Positions 29,891 through 38,305 of a stretch of DNA of 64,000 bases are shown piece by piece; the stretch's first letter is position 1, and every line of letters starts with the position of its first letter. Position numbers and translations under genes: made by a program. The notes under the pieces were generated by a model. That model was not told the origin of the DNA. It did no database searches and saw only the letters and a list, made by a program, of their open reading frames with translations. Origin of the DNA: Monoglobus pectinilyticus (GTDB lineage Bacteria; Bacillota; Clostridia; Monoglobales; Monoglobaceae); assembly GCF_002874775.1 (NCBI RefSeq), contig NZ_CP020991.1, forward strand, positions 1,741,225-1,805,224, written 5' to 3'.

Positions 29891-30045
29891 AAAATCATAT
29901 TTCTATTATATTTGATCTTTAAACTTCTGATAATTTTATTAAAATAAAAAGTCGTCTTATTTTATTTATTGTGATATTGCTTGTGAATATATAAAAGTTT
30001 GACCCAATATGTATAATGTTCTGATTTTATGATTTGCTAAACCGA

Positions 30046-30074
30046 TTGACTTTTGGTCAGTTATACAGTATAAT
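30046..30074 (+). promoter_or_regulatory. Promoter of the L,D-transpeptidase gene
   Basis: TTGACT (30046-30051), 17 bases, TATAAT (30069-30074), giving a 5' leader of about 165 bases. Confidence 0.6.
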
Positions 30075-30247
30075 ATTAGTAAGTTTATAAGAATTAAAAT
30101 TGATTTGTTCTTTTTTGATTTGTATTTATTTTGTGTTTTGTAATCTATCACTTCTTATGCGTCAATAATATTCGTCACAAATAAATATTTGTCAAAGCAA
30201 TCAAGACGTTTTCTTTCAGCAAGATTTTATTTTATGGAGGTAAGTAA

Positions 30248-31738
30248 ATGAAAATTAAAAAAACAATTGCTGCCGCTTTAACTGTTGTTATGCTGTCAAC
30301 AGCTGCCTCAGGGGTATTTGCTTCAGGGGCAAATGAAAATATTTCCGGGGGAATTAACGGCGGCGCAGAGGAAACCCAGAGTTATTTAGGGGATAATGAA
30401 AGCGAGTTATTGGTTAGCCCGTCCCCGGGTATTTTTGACGATAATGAGGAAGGCGCAGAAGACGTTCAGCCTACCCTTTATCCCAGCGGAATACAAACGG
30501 CGGAGCCTGATATTAATATTGAATCTTCCAGTCCGGAGCCATATCCTGAGACAACTGACGTTCCGTCTGAGGAGCCGGCAAACGATGTGATGATTTCATC
30601 GTACCAAGTTAATTTCAGCTGCCAGCTTGACGGATGGCCGCGAAAGGATTATGCTGTATTTAATATATGTTCGGAAGATGGAAAAATCCTTGATTCCCAC
30701 ACAAAGTATATTACTGATACGGAGAGTTTTTCAATAGATTTTAATATACCGGATTCTAAAGTGGGAACTGTCTTTTATTTGGAGGTAACAGGCGTTGATT
30801 CAATAGATTATTATTCGGATAATTATCCGGTGCCGCTGACTGAAAAGATTCCGCTGTATACATATTGGTCGGAGCCGGATGAAAACGGAGACAGGGTTCC
30901 GGTGAGCTCAGCGCATATGACCGCACACGTCAGAACACAGTGTCCTATTAATATATACGCTGACGGAGAATATGTCTCTCTGTCTTCGCCTGCTATATTT
31001 GACGGCTCGTATATAATAGCACCGCTGTCAGAGATTGCCGGGGCAATAGGCATATCCGACTGTACTTACTTCCCTGAATATAATAGCGTAAAGGTTAAGA
31101 CCGGCGATAACGAAATGCTTGTCAATATTGGATATTCGTATCTGACAGCGTTTGGCAGCGATATAAATTTAGACCTTCCGGTTTCCAATATTAACAGCCT
31201 GACATATATAGAATTAAGACCGTTTATAGAGGCCTTCGGAAGCACTCTTGAATATTACGACAATGGTTCTTATATTGATATAAAACTTACTAAATCCCCC
31301 ATGGCTGTAAGTTCTATAGCTGACCAGGAGGCAAGAATAAACGAGAGCGGAGTTGGAAGCTCGACCGATTATCTTATCTGGGTAAACAAAGAAAAGTTTA
31401 GATGCACCGTATTCTCAGGTTCTAAAGGCAATTGGAAATGGGTAAAAGATTTTACTGTCGGAATAGGAGCTGAGGGAAGAGAAACAATAACGGGCGTGTT
31501 TGAATATATTGACTATACGAATATGTGGCCTTATGATTCGTATTATGTTGGCCCGGTTATGGTATTCTACGGCAATTATGCACTGCATTCAACGTTTTTG
31601 AAATATGACGGAACTCCATATGATAACACTGTTGGGGCGAAGATTTCTCATGGCTGTGTGCGCTGCCAGGCAAAATATATAAACTGGATGGTAGATAATA
31701 TACCTATGAAGACCCGTGTATATGTAACTGAATCTTAA
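30248..31738 (+). CDS. Secreted L,D-transpeptidase (YkuD family)
   Basis: 496 residues, GGAGG ribosome site. Signal peptide at 1-26 (basic start, hydrophobic core, AAS-GVFASG region), a Glu/Pro/Ser-rich linker to about 115, an all-beta region, then a copper-amine-oxidase-N-like segment (about 235-345). The catalytic YkuD domain ends in SHGCVRC with catalytic Cys470 and His468. Known: these enzymes cross-link peptidoglycan stem peptides 3-3 or attach proteins to the wall; the beta domains likely position it at the wall. Monocistronic with its own promoter and terminator. Confidence 0.9.
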   Translation: MKIKKTIAAALTVVMLSTAASGVFASGANENISGGINGGAEETQSYLGDNESELLVSPSPGIFDDNEEGAEDVQPTLYPSGIQTAEPDINIESSSPEPYPETTDVPSEEPANDVMISSYQVNFSCQLDGWPRKDYAVFNICSEDGKILDSHTKYITDTESFSIDFNIPDSKVGTVFYLEVTGVDSIDYYSDNYPVPLTEKIPLYTYWSEPDENGDRVPVSSAHMTAHVRTQCPINIYADGEYVSLSSPAIFDGSYIIAPLSEIAGAIGISDCTYFPEYNSVKVKTGDNEMLVNIGYSYLTAFGSDINLDLPVSNINSLTYIELRPFIEAFGSTLEYYDNGSYIDIKLTKSPMAVSSIADQEARINESGVGSSTDYLIWVNKEKFRCTVFSGSKGNWKWVKDFTVGIGAEGRETITGVFEYIDYTNMWPYDSYYVGPVMVFYGNYALHSTFLKYDGTPYDNTVGAKISHGCVRCQAKYINWMVDNIPMKTRVYVTES

Positions 31739-31751
31739 AATATTATAATGG

Positions 31752-31779
31752 GCCGGCTGCAATTTTGCAGCCGGCTTTT
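31752..31779 (+). terminator. Terminator after the L,D-transpeptidase gene
   Basis: GCCGGCTGCA-ATTT-TGCAGCCGGC followed by TTTT, a perfect 10-bp GC-rich stem. Confidence 0.93.
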
Positions 31780-31955
31780 AATATCCCTGTAATTCTAAAT
31801 ATAATTCAAATAAATGATATATTGTGGTTTGGTGGTTCTGAATTAAGAATATACTACCTAAATTTAGCAAATCAATGTTACATTAAGTTGTGTATTTGTT
31901 ACTTATTTTTGTTATATCGTTGATTATACGTATAAAAGTAAAATTATTCCTATTT

Positions 31956-31999
31956 TTTCACTTATTATTGTTGACAAGTGAAATGCTTTTTGATACACT
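31956..31999 (+). promoter_or_regulatory. Promoter with inverted-repeat operator of the first HTH gene
   Basis: TTGACA (31971-31976), 17 bases, TACACT (31994-31999). TTTCACTT (31956-31963) is inverted at AAGTGAAA (31976-31983), covering the -35 box, and CACTTATT recurs at 31996. This suits repression by one of the two HTH proteins downstream. Confidence 0.55.
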
Positions 32000-32032
32000 T
32001 ATTTAGGAAATATTTTTCAGTGGGAGATAATT

Positions 32033-32428
32033 ATGGAAGATTTATACGAAAATGTCGAAGATTGCAGAATATTAATTAACAACAGTCAGCTTGATGAAGA
32101 AGTTATTAAACTATGCGATAAGATAAATACGAAGATTGATGAAAAGTATGGCAGCGTGGCGCGGTTCTCCAGAACGGTTAACGTACCCTATTCAACTTTA
32201 AACTGTATTCTTAAAAACGGTTTGTCAAACAGTAAGTTTTCTATGGTTTTAGATATATGCAGGCGGCTTAGAGTTGATATATTTGATATAGAAAAATATG
32301 GAATTAAAGCTGCGGATATACCCATAATATCAAAAATTTCGTCGCTTGATGAGCGCGGAATCGGCGTTATTTCGGGCATTATAGAGGAGGAATATAAACG
32401 ATGTATAAAAATTATAACCAATAGTTGA
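32033..32428 (+). CDS. Small HTH regulator (XRE-like), first of a paralogous pair
   Basis: 131 residues, GGGAGA ribosome site. The HTH lies at about 44-85: SVARFSRTVNVPYSTLNCILKNG followed by FSMVLDICRRLRVDIFDIEKYG, typical of Cro/CI-type domains in small clostridial regulators. The C-terminal tail (LDERGIGVISGIIEEEYKRC) is matched in the next gene, so the two are duplicates. Likely acts as an autoregulator; targets unknown. Nothing shows a phage or plasmid context. Confidence 0.75.
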   Translation: MEDLYENVEDCRILINNSQLDEEVIKLCDKINTKIDEKYGSVARFSRTVNVPYSTLNCILKNGLSNSKFSMVLDICRRLRVDIFDIEKYGIKAADIPIISKISSLDERGIGVISGIIEEEYKRCIKIITNS

Positions 32429-32453
32429 CAAATAAATGTAATTATGTTAGAAT
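32425..32453 (+). promoter_or_regulatory. Promoter of the second HTH gene
   Basis: TTGACA (32425-32430), 17 bases, TAGAAT (32448-32453), overlapping the stop of the first gene. The second gene can be expressed independently. Confidence 0.6.
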
Positions 32454-32473
32454 GAAATAAAGGAGGTGTTTTA

Positions 32474-32812
32474 ATGGATGAACTAACTCTGCTGATTAAG
32501 CAAGAAATCAAAAAACAATTTCGCAGTGTACGCCAATTTGCGTTCAGTGTAGGAATCGCACAGACAACTGTTGTCAGCGCTCTGAAGAACGGTGTTTCCG
32601 GCACAGGATTTAGTACAGTGATGAAAATTTGTAAAGCTTTAGACATTCAAGTATTTGATTACTCTATCCCGCTCGTGATCAATGATAACGTAGTCACATT
32701 ACTTAAAAAGTATAATGCTCTTGACAAATTAGCTGAACATACAGTTCAGACTGTACTCAACGTAGAGTATGAAAGATGTAAAGCAGACGCAATGAAGAGC
32801 TCAAAGCGTTAG
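32474..32812 (+). CDS. Small HTH regulator (XRE-like), second of the pair
   Basis: 112 residues, AAGGAGG 7 bases before ATG. SVRQFAFSVGIAQTTVVSALKNG and FSTVMKICKALDIQVFDY align with the HTH of the preceding protein, and the tail LDKLAEHTVQTVLNVEYERC aligns with its C-terminus. Shorter at the N-terminus by about 25 residues. The recognition helices differ (IAQTTVVSAL against VPYSTLNCIL), so DNA targets have probably diverged. Confidence 0.78.
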   Translation: MDELTLLIKQEIKKQFRSVRQFAFSVGIAQTTVVSALKNGVSGTGFSTVMKICKALDIQVFDYSIPLVINDNVVTLLKKYNALDKLAEHTVQTVLNVEYERCKADAMKSSKR

Positions 32813-32979
32813 TTTTACAAAGTTTGTTTAGTTGTGGAATTTTCGTCTGTAAAAGCACAGGCAAATCATAATATGTCTTTCAGATTGTGGCATATTAAAT
32901 ACAATGATATTTACAATCTTGACTCATATATCATAGCCTTGCAGTTGTTTTTACTGCAGGGTCTATGGTATATTTTATT

Positions 32980-33723
32980 TTAGTTTATTAAGTTAATATC
33001 AGGAATCGTATCCGGATAACTGACTGTAGTTCTGGATTCAATTTTTTCAGGGCAGTTTTGGGTCTTAAAGCTGACATTAATATTTTTAATTTTTAAATTA
33101 TCTTTATCAAGCGTCAGTGTTCGGTTAATTGTTATTTCATCTTCGTTGATATTAAATGTTCTTTTATAATATGAAGCATATTGGTCTGATTTATTTAGGC
33201 GCTCAGTAAATATAACCGTATATTCACTGTCATCCTGTGAGACCGAGGAAATCTCCAGGTCTTTTATACCGTTTAATTCAAGTATATCGTTGTAATCAGA
33301 TAAATAGTTTTGATACTCATCATAAGTTATATCAGTTTGGTTTTCCTGAATCCCTAAGTGGATTCCGCTTTCATCAGCAGGATCCAAAACCGTATAGTAA
33401 TATTCCGGGGATAATATGAACCAGGTTCCGCTGTTTGGGTCCGCACCGTATATCCATATATCGCCGTCTTTGTTTTCAGCGCAGATAATTGACTGGGCAG
33501 ATTTAGTCTCTCCATTCTCAATATAATACTGCGCAGTAGAAATTTGAGTTATCTCCCCGGGCGGTGTAAGATTTTGTATTGTATTCACGTTTAAAATATC
33601 TTCTGCAGTTAGATTATCACTTGTAGTTATGTCGTTTTTTTGATTTGCTGATGTACATCCTGAGAAAATAATAATAATTAAAGAAATAATTATTATTATT
33701 TTAGTTGTAGAAATTTTATTCAT
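32980..33723 (-). CDS. Lipoprotein of unknown function
   Basis: 247 residues. Signal peptide with an Ile-rich core and lipobox FSGC (Cys at about 23), so the mature protein is membrane-anchored outside the cell. The remainder is a mixed alpha/beta domain rich in Asp, Thr and Tyr without cysteine pairs or catalytic motifs that I recognise. Monocistronic; a hairpin with CATAG / CTATG arms follows at about 32930-32970. Function unknown. Confidence 0.75.
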   Translation of the reverse strand: MNKISTTKIIIIISLIIIIFSGCTSANQKNDITTSDNLTAEDILNVNTIQNLTPPGEITQISTAQYYIENGETKSAQSIICAENKDGDIWIYGADPNSGTWFILSPEYYYTVLDPADESGIHLGIQENQTDITYDEYQNYLSDYNDILELNGIKDLEISSVSQDDSEYTVIFTERLNKSDQYASYYKRTFNINEDEITINRTLTLDKDNLKIKNINVSFKTQNCPEKIESRTTVSYPDTIPDINLIN

Positions 33724-34129
33724 AATTGTTACCCGAATATTTATTAGATTACAAATATAGTTAAAACTGAGTTGTTTGCCGACATAAATGCGTCCGGTAT
33801 TTTCTTAAACTATGTATACCAACTGTATTATGAGGAACATCATTTATTGAATATAATCCTGCGACGGCGTTGACGGCAAGTATATTATAAATGATAAACT
33901 TATGTGACATGAGTTTATTATATTGATAATTTATTTATGAGAAATAATTATTTGAAATTTATAAAGGCAGCTTTTTAGTATGATTGTAATCTTACAGTTT
34001 GCTGAATTATAAATAAAACATTATTATAGTTTATTTTGATATAGAATATGTGCTCCATATTAGTTTGCTTTCCAAATAGATTTGAAATGTAAAACATATA
34101 GAGCACATATTTTTTTGTACGTATTAAAT
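33724..34129. other. Non-coding stretch with an orphan plus-strand terminator-like hairpin
   Basis: No gene. ATATGTGCTC (34046-34055) and GAGCACATAT (34101-34110) pair around a 45-base loop and are followed on the plus strand by TTTTTTT. No plus-strand gene lies upstream; on the minus strand it follows the malic enzyme stop and may serve as its terminator. Confidence 0.5.
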
Positions 34130-35281
34130 TTATTTTGCCGCTTTGGCAACAGCTTCTGCAACTGCAGGGCTTACGCGCGGGTCGAAGGCTTTAGGGATTA
34201 TATAGTCTTCGCTTAGTTCCTCGTCAGAAATAAGTCCGGCGATAGCCTTGCAGGCGGCAATCTTCATCTCCTCGGTTATGCTGCTTGCCATAGCGTCTAA
34301 GGCTCCTCTGAAAATCCCAGGGAAAGCGATAACATTGTTTATCTGATTAGGAAAATCAGAACGGCCTGTGCCAACAACGCGCGCGCCGGCCTCTTTGGCA
34401 AGGTCAGGCATTATCTCCGGCGTAGGGTTTGCCATAGCGAACACAATTGCGTCGTCCGCCATAGACTCAACCATTTCTTTTGTTACAATGTTCGGCGCGG
34501 ACACTCCGATAAATACGTCTGCGTCCTGCATAACATCAGCCAAGCTGCCTGTCTTTCCGTCACGGTTTGTTATTTTAGACATTTTTTCCTGCTCTGAATT
34601 CAGTCCGTTCATGTTCTCGCATATAGCGCCGATTTTATCAACCAAAATAATATTTTCAGAACCCATATTCATCAGCATTCTGCAGATTGCTATTCCGGCG
34701 CTTCCGGCTCCGTTAATGACAATCTGAGCATCTTCAATTTTTTTGTTAACAACTCTGAGCGCATTAATGATTCCGGCTGACACTACTATTGCTGTGCCGT
34801 GCTGGTCGTCATGAAAAACCGGAATATCAAGCTCCTCCTGAAGCCGTCTTTCAATTTCAAAACAGCGCGGCGCTGAAATATCCTCTAAATTTATTCCGCC
34901 GAAGGTAGGAGCAATATTTTTTACTGTTTCAACTATTTCATCAACGTCATTGGTATCAAGGCAAATCGGAAAAGCGTCAACGCCGGCAAAGTTTTTAAAC
35001 AGCACGCACTTGCCTTCCATAACCGGCATACCCGCCTCAGGGCCTATGTTTCCCAGTCCGAGAACGGCGCTTCCGTCGGTTACAACAGCGACAAGATTGC
35101 CTTTTCTTGTGTAGTCGTATACCTTTCTTATATCCTTTGCGATTTCACGGCACGGTTCCGCAACTCCCGGCGTATATGCGGTGGAAAGCTCGTCTTTGTT
35201 ATTAGTTTCGGCGCGGGCGGTAACTTCTATTTTCCCTTTCAAACGTTTGTGCAATTCGATTGCGGCTTTGTTGTAATCCAT
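34130..35281 (-). CDS. NAD(P)-dependent malic enzyme
   Basis: 383 residues from ATG 35281 (AAGGAG upstream); longer starts overlap the upstream gene. Short bacterial form: TAYTPGVAEPCREIA N-terminal motif, TDGSAVLGLGNIGPEAGMPVMEGKC, catalytic DDQHGTAIV and Rossmann INGAGSAGIAI; C-terminal IIPKAFDPRVSPAVAEAVA. Reaction: malate to pyruvate plus CO2 with reduction of NAD(P). Starts 4 bases after the coaX stop, so co-transcribed with coaX, a pairing I see no metabolic reason for. Confidence 0.93.
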   Translation of the reverse strand: MDYNKAAIELHKRLKGKIEVTARAETNNKDELSTAYTPGVAEPCREIAKDIRKVYDYTRKGNLVAVVTDGSAVLGLGNIGPEAGMPVMEGKCVLFKNFAGVDAFPICLDTNDVDEIVETVKNIAPTFGGINLEDISAPRCFEIERRLQEELDIPVFHDDQHGTAIVVSAGIINALRVVNKKIEDAQIVINGAGSAGIAICRMLMNMGSENIILVDKIGAICENMNGLNSEQEKMSKITNRDGKTGSLADVMQDADVFIGVSAPNIVTKEMVESMADDAIVFAMANPTPEIMPDLAKEAGARVVGTGRSDFPNQINNVIAFPGIFRGALDAMASSITEEMKIAACKAIAGLISDEELSEDYIIPKAFDPRVSPAVAEAVAKAAK

Positions 35282-35285
35282 TTTA

Positions 35286-36056
35286 TCATCTCTCCTTGTT
35301 CTTATCATATAATATTTTAAGACCGTCCAAGGTGAGCAGACTGTCAACCTTGTCAATCTCGTCTGACTCTTTAGATATCATTGTGGCGAGTCCGCCTGTT
35401 GCAACAACAGTGGCGTCCTCTCCGATTTCTTTTTTTATACGGCGTATAATCCCGTCAGCTTGTCCTGCCTGTCCGTACACAGCGCCGCTCTGTATAGCGT
35501 CGATTGTGTTTCTTCCGATAACCGAAGACGGTTTTATAATCTCTACCTTAGGAAGCTTAGCGGTTTTTTCAAAAAGCGCGTCCATTGAGATTTTTATTCC
35601 GGCGGCTATAACGCCGCCTACATAGTTTCCGTTCCTGTCCACCGCGCAGAATGTGGTGGCGGTTCCAAAGTCAACTATAACAAGCGGCGGTTTATACTTG
35701 TGTATTGCAGCAACGGCGTTGACTATTCTGTCTGCGCCCAGCTCGCGGGGATTGTCCATTCTGATATTCATTCCGGTTTTTATCCCGGGTCCGACAACCA
35801 TAGGCGAGCAGTCCAGATAACGTTTAACACCGTTTGTAAGCGAGTGCATAACGGTGGGGACAACAGACGCTATCATAACGTCGTCTATTTCATCCGGTTT
35901 TACCCCTTCATTCAACAGAAATTGTGTTATAAGCATACCGTATTCATCGCTGGCTTTGTTTTTATCTGTGGCCATGCGCCAGTGACGGCGCAGATTATCG
36001 TTTTCATAGAGTGCGGCAACAATGTTTGTGTTGCCAACGTCAATTGTAAGCAGCAT
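35286..36056 (-). CDS. coaX: Type III pantothenate kinase
   Basis: 256 residues, AGGAAG ribosome site. LLTIDVGNTN (ASKHA phosphate-1 motif), PRELGADRIVNAVAA, VDFGTATTF (phosphate-2) and VVATGGLA (adenosine motif) are diagnostic of CoaX. It phosphorylates pantothenate in the first committed step of coenzyme A synthesis; this type is feedback-insensitive and prefers monovalent cations in studied examples. Middle gene of a leftward yfcE-like, coaX, malic enzyme group. Confidence 0.95.
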   Translation of the reverse strand: MLLTIDVGNTNIVAALYENDNLRRHWRMATDKNKASDEYGMLITQFLLNEGVKPDEIDDVMIASVVPTVMHSLTNGVKRYLDCSPMVVGPGIKTGMNIRMDNPRELGADRIVNAVAAIHKYKPPLVIVDFGTATTFCAVDRNGNYVGGVIAAGIKISMDALFEKTAKLPKVEIIKPSSVIGRNTIDAIQSGAVYGQAGQADGIIRRIKKEIGEDATVVATGGLATMISKESDEIDKVDSLLTLDGLKILYDKNKER

Positions 36057-36127
36057 ATTATCTTCCTATCTGATTCAATTTTTTAATACTTTTTATCTTT
36101 TATTAAGAATAAATTATAATAAAATAT

Positions 36128-36586
36128 TTATAGTTTCTTGATTTCAGCGTTTACACCGCTGTCGGTTATATTGAGAACCGCATAAGAGTATCTGGCACAG
36201 CCCGGATTAAGCATAAGAATCCCATCCGTTTCTCTGATAAGAGCGCTGTGGGTATGTCCGAAAATACATATGTCGGCTTTAACGTCGTGAGCTTTCTGTC
36301 TTAATGTATACATTCCGCTTTTTACATTATAGCGGTGACCGTGGGTCAGAAAAATACGTTTGCCGGAAAACTCAAACAGTCTGTCATAAGGAACGTCGTT
36401 AACATACCAATCGTTGTTGCCGAGAACATACTCAAATGGAATATCAGGGTATGCGGCGGCAATGTCGTCCGCGTCACGCTGAATATCTCCGGCAAAAATT
36501 ATTAATGAAATATCTTTTTCACTTTCAACAGCATTCATTATGCTTTGAAAACTGCCGTGAGAATCGCTTAACACTAAAGCTTTCAT
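36128..36586 (-). CDS. YfcE/MJ0936-type metallophosphoesterase
   Basis: 152 residues, GGAGG ribosome site. Metallophosphoesterase motifs in order: LSDSHGS (Asp-x-His), FAGDIQRDAD (GD), LGNNDWY (GNxD), LTHGHRY (GH) and FGHTHSA (GHTH). Known: these small di-metal enzymes hydrolyse phosphodiesters in vitro; the physiological substrate is uncertain. Upstream of coaX with 71 bases between. Confidence 0.9.
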   Translation of the reverse strand: MKALVLSDSHGSFQSIMNAVESEKDISLIIFAGDIQRDADDIAAAYPDIPFEYVLGNNDWYVNDVPYDRLFEFSGKRIFLTHGHRYNVKSGMYTLRQKAHDVKADICIFGHTHSALIRETDGILMLNPGCARYSYAVLNITDSGVNAEIKKL

Positions 36587-36696
36587 TAATAAGCCTCCGT
36601 TTCAGTAATAATAAAATATTATAGCACATAAATATTTTTTTGTCACTATTTTTATAAAAATACATACAATGTAATGTGAAAGGAGTTGTATCTAAT

Positions 36697-36972
36697 ATGG
36701 ACATAAATGATTTAACAAAGGGTGTTAATCAGAATAATCTCAATAATACTCTTAAGCAGTTCGGAAACGTAATGTCGAAAGACCAGATGAACCAGGTGGT
36801 AAACACTATAAAAAACACAAATCAGGAGCAGCTGAAACAACAGCTCAGCAAGATAGACCCGAAAGAGATTAATAAGGTTCTCTCAAGCAATCCGGGGCTT
36901 CAAAGGGCAATAGGCTCCAATCCTGACGTGATGAAGAAGTTGAACGCTATATTTTCAAAGAACGGGAAGTAG
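36697..36972 (+). CDS. Small protein of unknown function, first of a three-gene group
   Basis: 91 residues from ATG 36697 (AAAGGAG 11 bases upstream). Gln/Asn/Lys-rich, predicted all helical, with NTLKQFGNVMSKDQMNQVVNTI and IDPKEINKVLSSNPGLQRAIGSNPDVMKKL. No signal peptide, membrane segment or catalytic motif. I recall similar small proteins beside the next two genes in other Clostridia, but no function. Divergent from the phosphoesterase. Confidence 0.75.
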   Translation: MDINDLTKGVNQNNLNNTLKQFGNVMSKDQMNQVVNTIKNTNQEQLKQQLSKIDPKEINKVLSSNPGLQRAIGSNPDVMKKLNAIFSKNGK

Positions 36973-37014
36973 TTTTAAGTATATTCAAAACTTACTCTGA
37001 AAGGTGGCGATTAT

Positions 37015-37395
37015 ATGAATGAAGAGCAGAATATGGATTTTGACTTTGGTTCGGCTATAGAAAAAATTCAAGAGATGATGGGAACGGACGACGGACAGTC
37101 AAAGCTTAATAATATAATCAACGCCTTTGTGGGTTCTGATGAAGATAATGCGAACAGTCAGGAACAAGACAGCCCGTTTCCTGATATGGATCAGATGGAT
37201 ATGATGATAAAACTCGGAAATGTTATGTCTGCGATGAAGACCACAGGCAACAGCAAAAATGCGGCTCTGCTTTACGCTTTAAAGCCGTACCTGCGTGAAT
37301 CAAGACAGGAAAAGACGGACAGCGCGGTAAAGATAATGGGTATGGTAAAGGCCTTTGCTCTGCTCAAAGACAGCGACCTTAATCTGAACTTTTAG
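37015..37395 (+). CDS. Acidic helical protein of unknown function, second of the group
   Basis: 126 residues, AAAGGTGG ribosome site. The N-terminal half is acidic (DSPFPDMDQMDM); the C-terminal half contains LLYALKPYLRESRQEKTDSAVKIMGMVKAF, an amphipathic helical segment that looks like the conserved core. Its stop is 11 bases before the third gene. A structural or scaffold role is possible; unproven. Confidence 0.8.
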   Translation: MNEEQNMDFDFGSAIEKIQEMMGTDDGQSKLNNIINAFVGSDEDNANSQEQDSPFPDMDQMDMMIKLGNVMSAMKTTGNSKNAALLYALKPYLRESRQEKTDSAVKIMGMVKAFALLKDSDLNLNF

Positions 37396-37406
37396 GAGGC
37401 GGAGCT

Positions 37407-38120
37407 ATGTACAAACGTTATCAATCCCCGCCAGGAAGCAAACCGGCGGGTAATCCGAGACCTCAGAACCATCCCCGGAACAGTCATCAGGATATGGGCG
37501 GAGACCGTTTTCAGAACAGCTATAATGATATGGGTGATAACCATTTTCAGAGCAGTTATCAGGACATGGGAGGGAACCATTTTCAGGGCGGTCATCAGGA
37601 CATGGGAAGAAACCATTCCCAAAGCGGTCATCAGGATACAGGAAGAAATTATTCTCAGAGCAGCAGCCGGAATATGGGAAGCGGTCATTCCAATGCAGGG
37701 TCCGGGAATCGACAAAATCAGAGGGCAAATCAGAATTATGACACACCTCGGCATAATTCGAACGATAACTTTGAGTATGACGGACATAGGGATGATATGA
37801 ACTGGAATCGGGCGGCGGACTATAACCATAGGAATGAGCCTCGGGGAGCGCCAAACCCGCCGGCCGGCGGACTGGGAGGACTTTTGAGCGGTCTTTTCGG
37901 CGGAGGAAAGTCAGGCGGAAGAAGAGAAGAGCCGAACATAGTAAAATCAATTTTAAGTTTTATTCCCCCGGGAATATATAATACCGAAACAAAAAAAATT
38001 CTTGGCATATTAACAGCGGAGGATCTTCTGCTTGCCGCTCTCATACTAATGATTGCAGACAGTGACGAAAACGATGACCTGGCGCTGCTTATAGCTTTGG
38101 TATACATATTTATGGCATAA
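37407..38120 (+). CDS. Repeat-rich protein with hydrophobic C-terminus, third of the group
   Basis: 237 residues, AGGAGG ribosome site. Residues about 20-100 are low complexity with an 11-residue repeat of the type HQDMGGNHFQ, rich in His, Gln, Asn and Gly, followed by a Gly-rich stretch (AGGLGGLLSGLFGGGKSGG). The last 60 residues form a conserved-looking domain with LTAEDLLLAALILMIADS and a final hydrophobic helix. The layout suggests a flexible region tethered to a small helical domain, perhaps a spore or envelope structural protein; that is conjecture. Confidence 0.78.
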   Translation: MYKRYQSPPGSKPAGNPRPQNHPRNSHQDMGGDRFQNSYNDMGDNHFQSSYQDMGGNHFQGGHQDMGRNHSQSGHQDTGRNYSQSSSRNMGSGHSNAGSGNRQNQRANQNYDTPRHNSNDNFEYDGHRDDMNWNRAADYNHRNEPRGAPNPPAGGLGGLLSGLFGGGKSGGRREEPNIVKSILSFIPPGIYNTETKKILGILTAEDLLLAALILMIADSDENDDLALLIALVYIFMA

Positions 38121-38305
38121 AAAATAGTGACTATTATCAAAATAGGATAATAAAAAGTAATTAAATTGTTATATAACGCCGTTGACAATAAATTCGTTTA
38201 ATAATATAATTAAAATAGTTAAATAGGCGTGTTGTGTTTTTAGGAATTTATTAAATAATATAAGTGAAAATATAGTTTCAGTATTATTTTGGAGGTTTTA
38301 TACTA

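Larger units (their letters stand above)
28870..30040. other. Gene-free region dominated by tandem repeats
   Basis: Apart from three consecutive repeat copies (28965-29890) no gene is visible. Flanks between copies (about 100 bases, containing TTGCCCCAAAATGGTG) are themselves repeated, giving a tandem arrangement of unit plus flank. Confidence 0.7.

Noticed and set aside
37392-37950. Overlapping open frames opposite the repeat-rich third gene
   Set aside because: They mirror the low-complexity codons of the plus-strand gene, which has a clear AGGAGG site and operon context.
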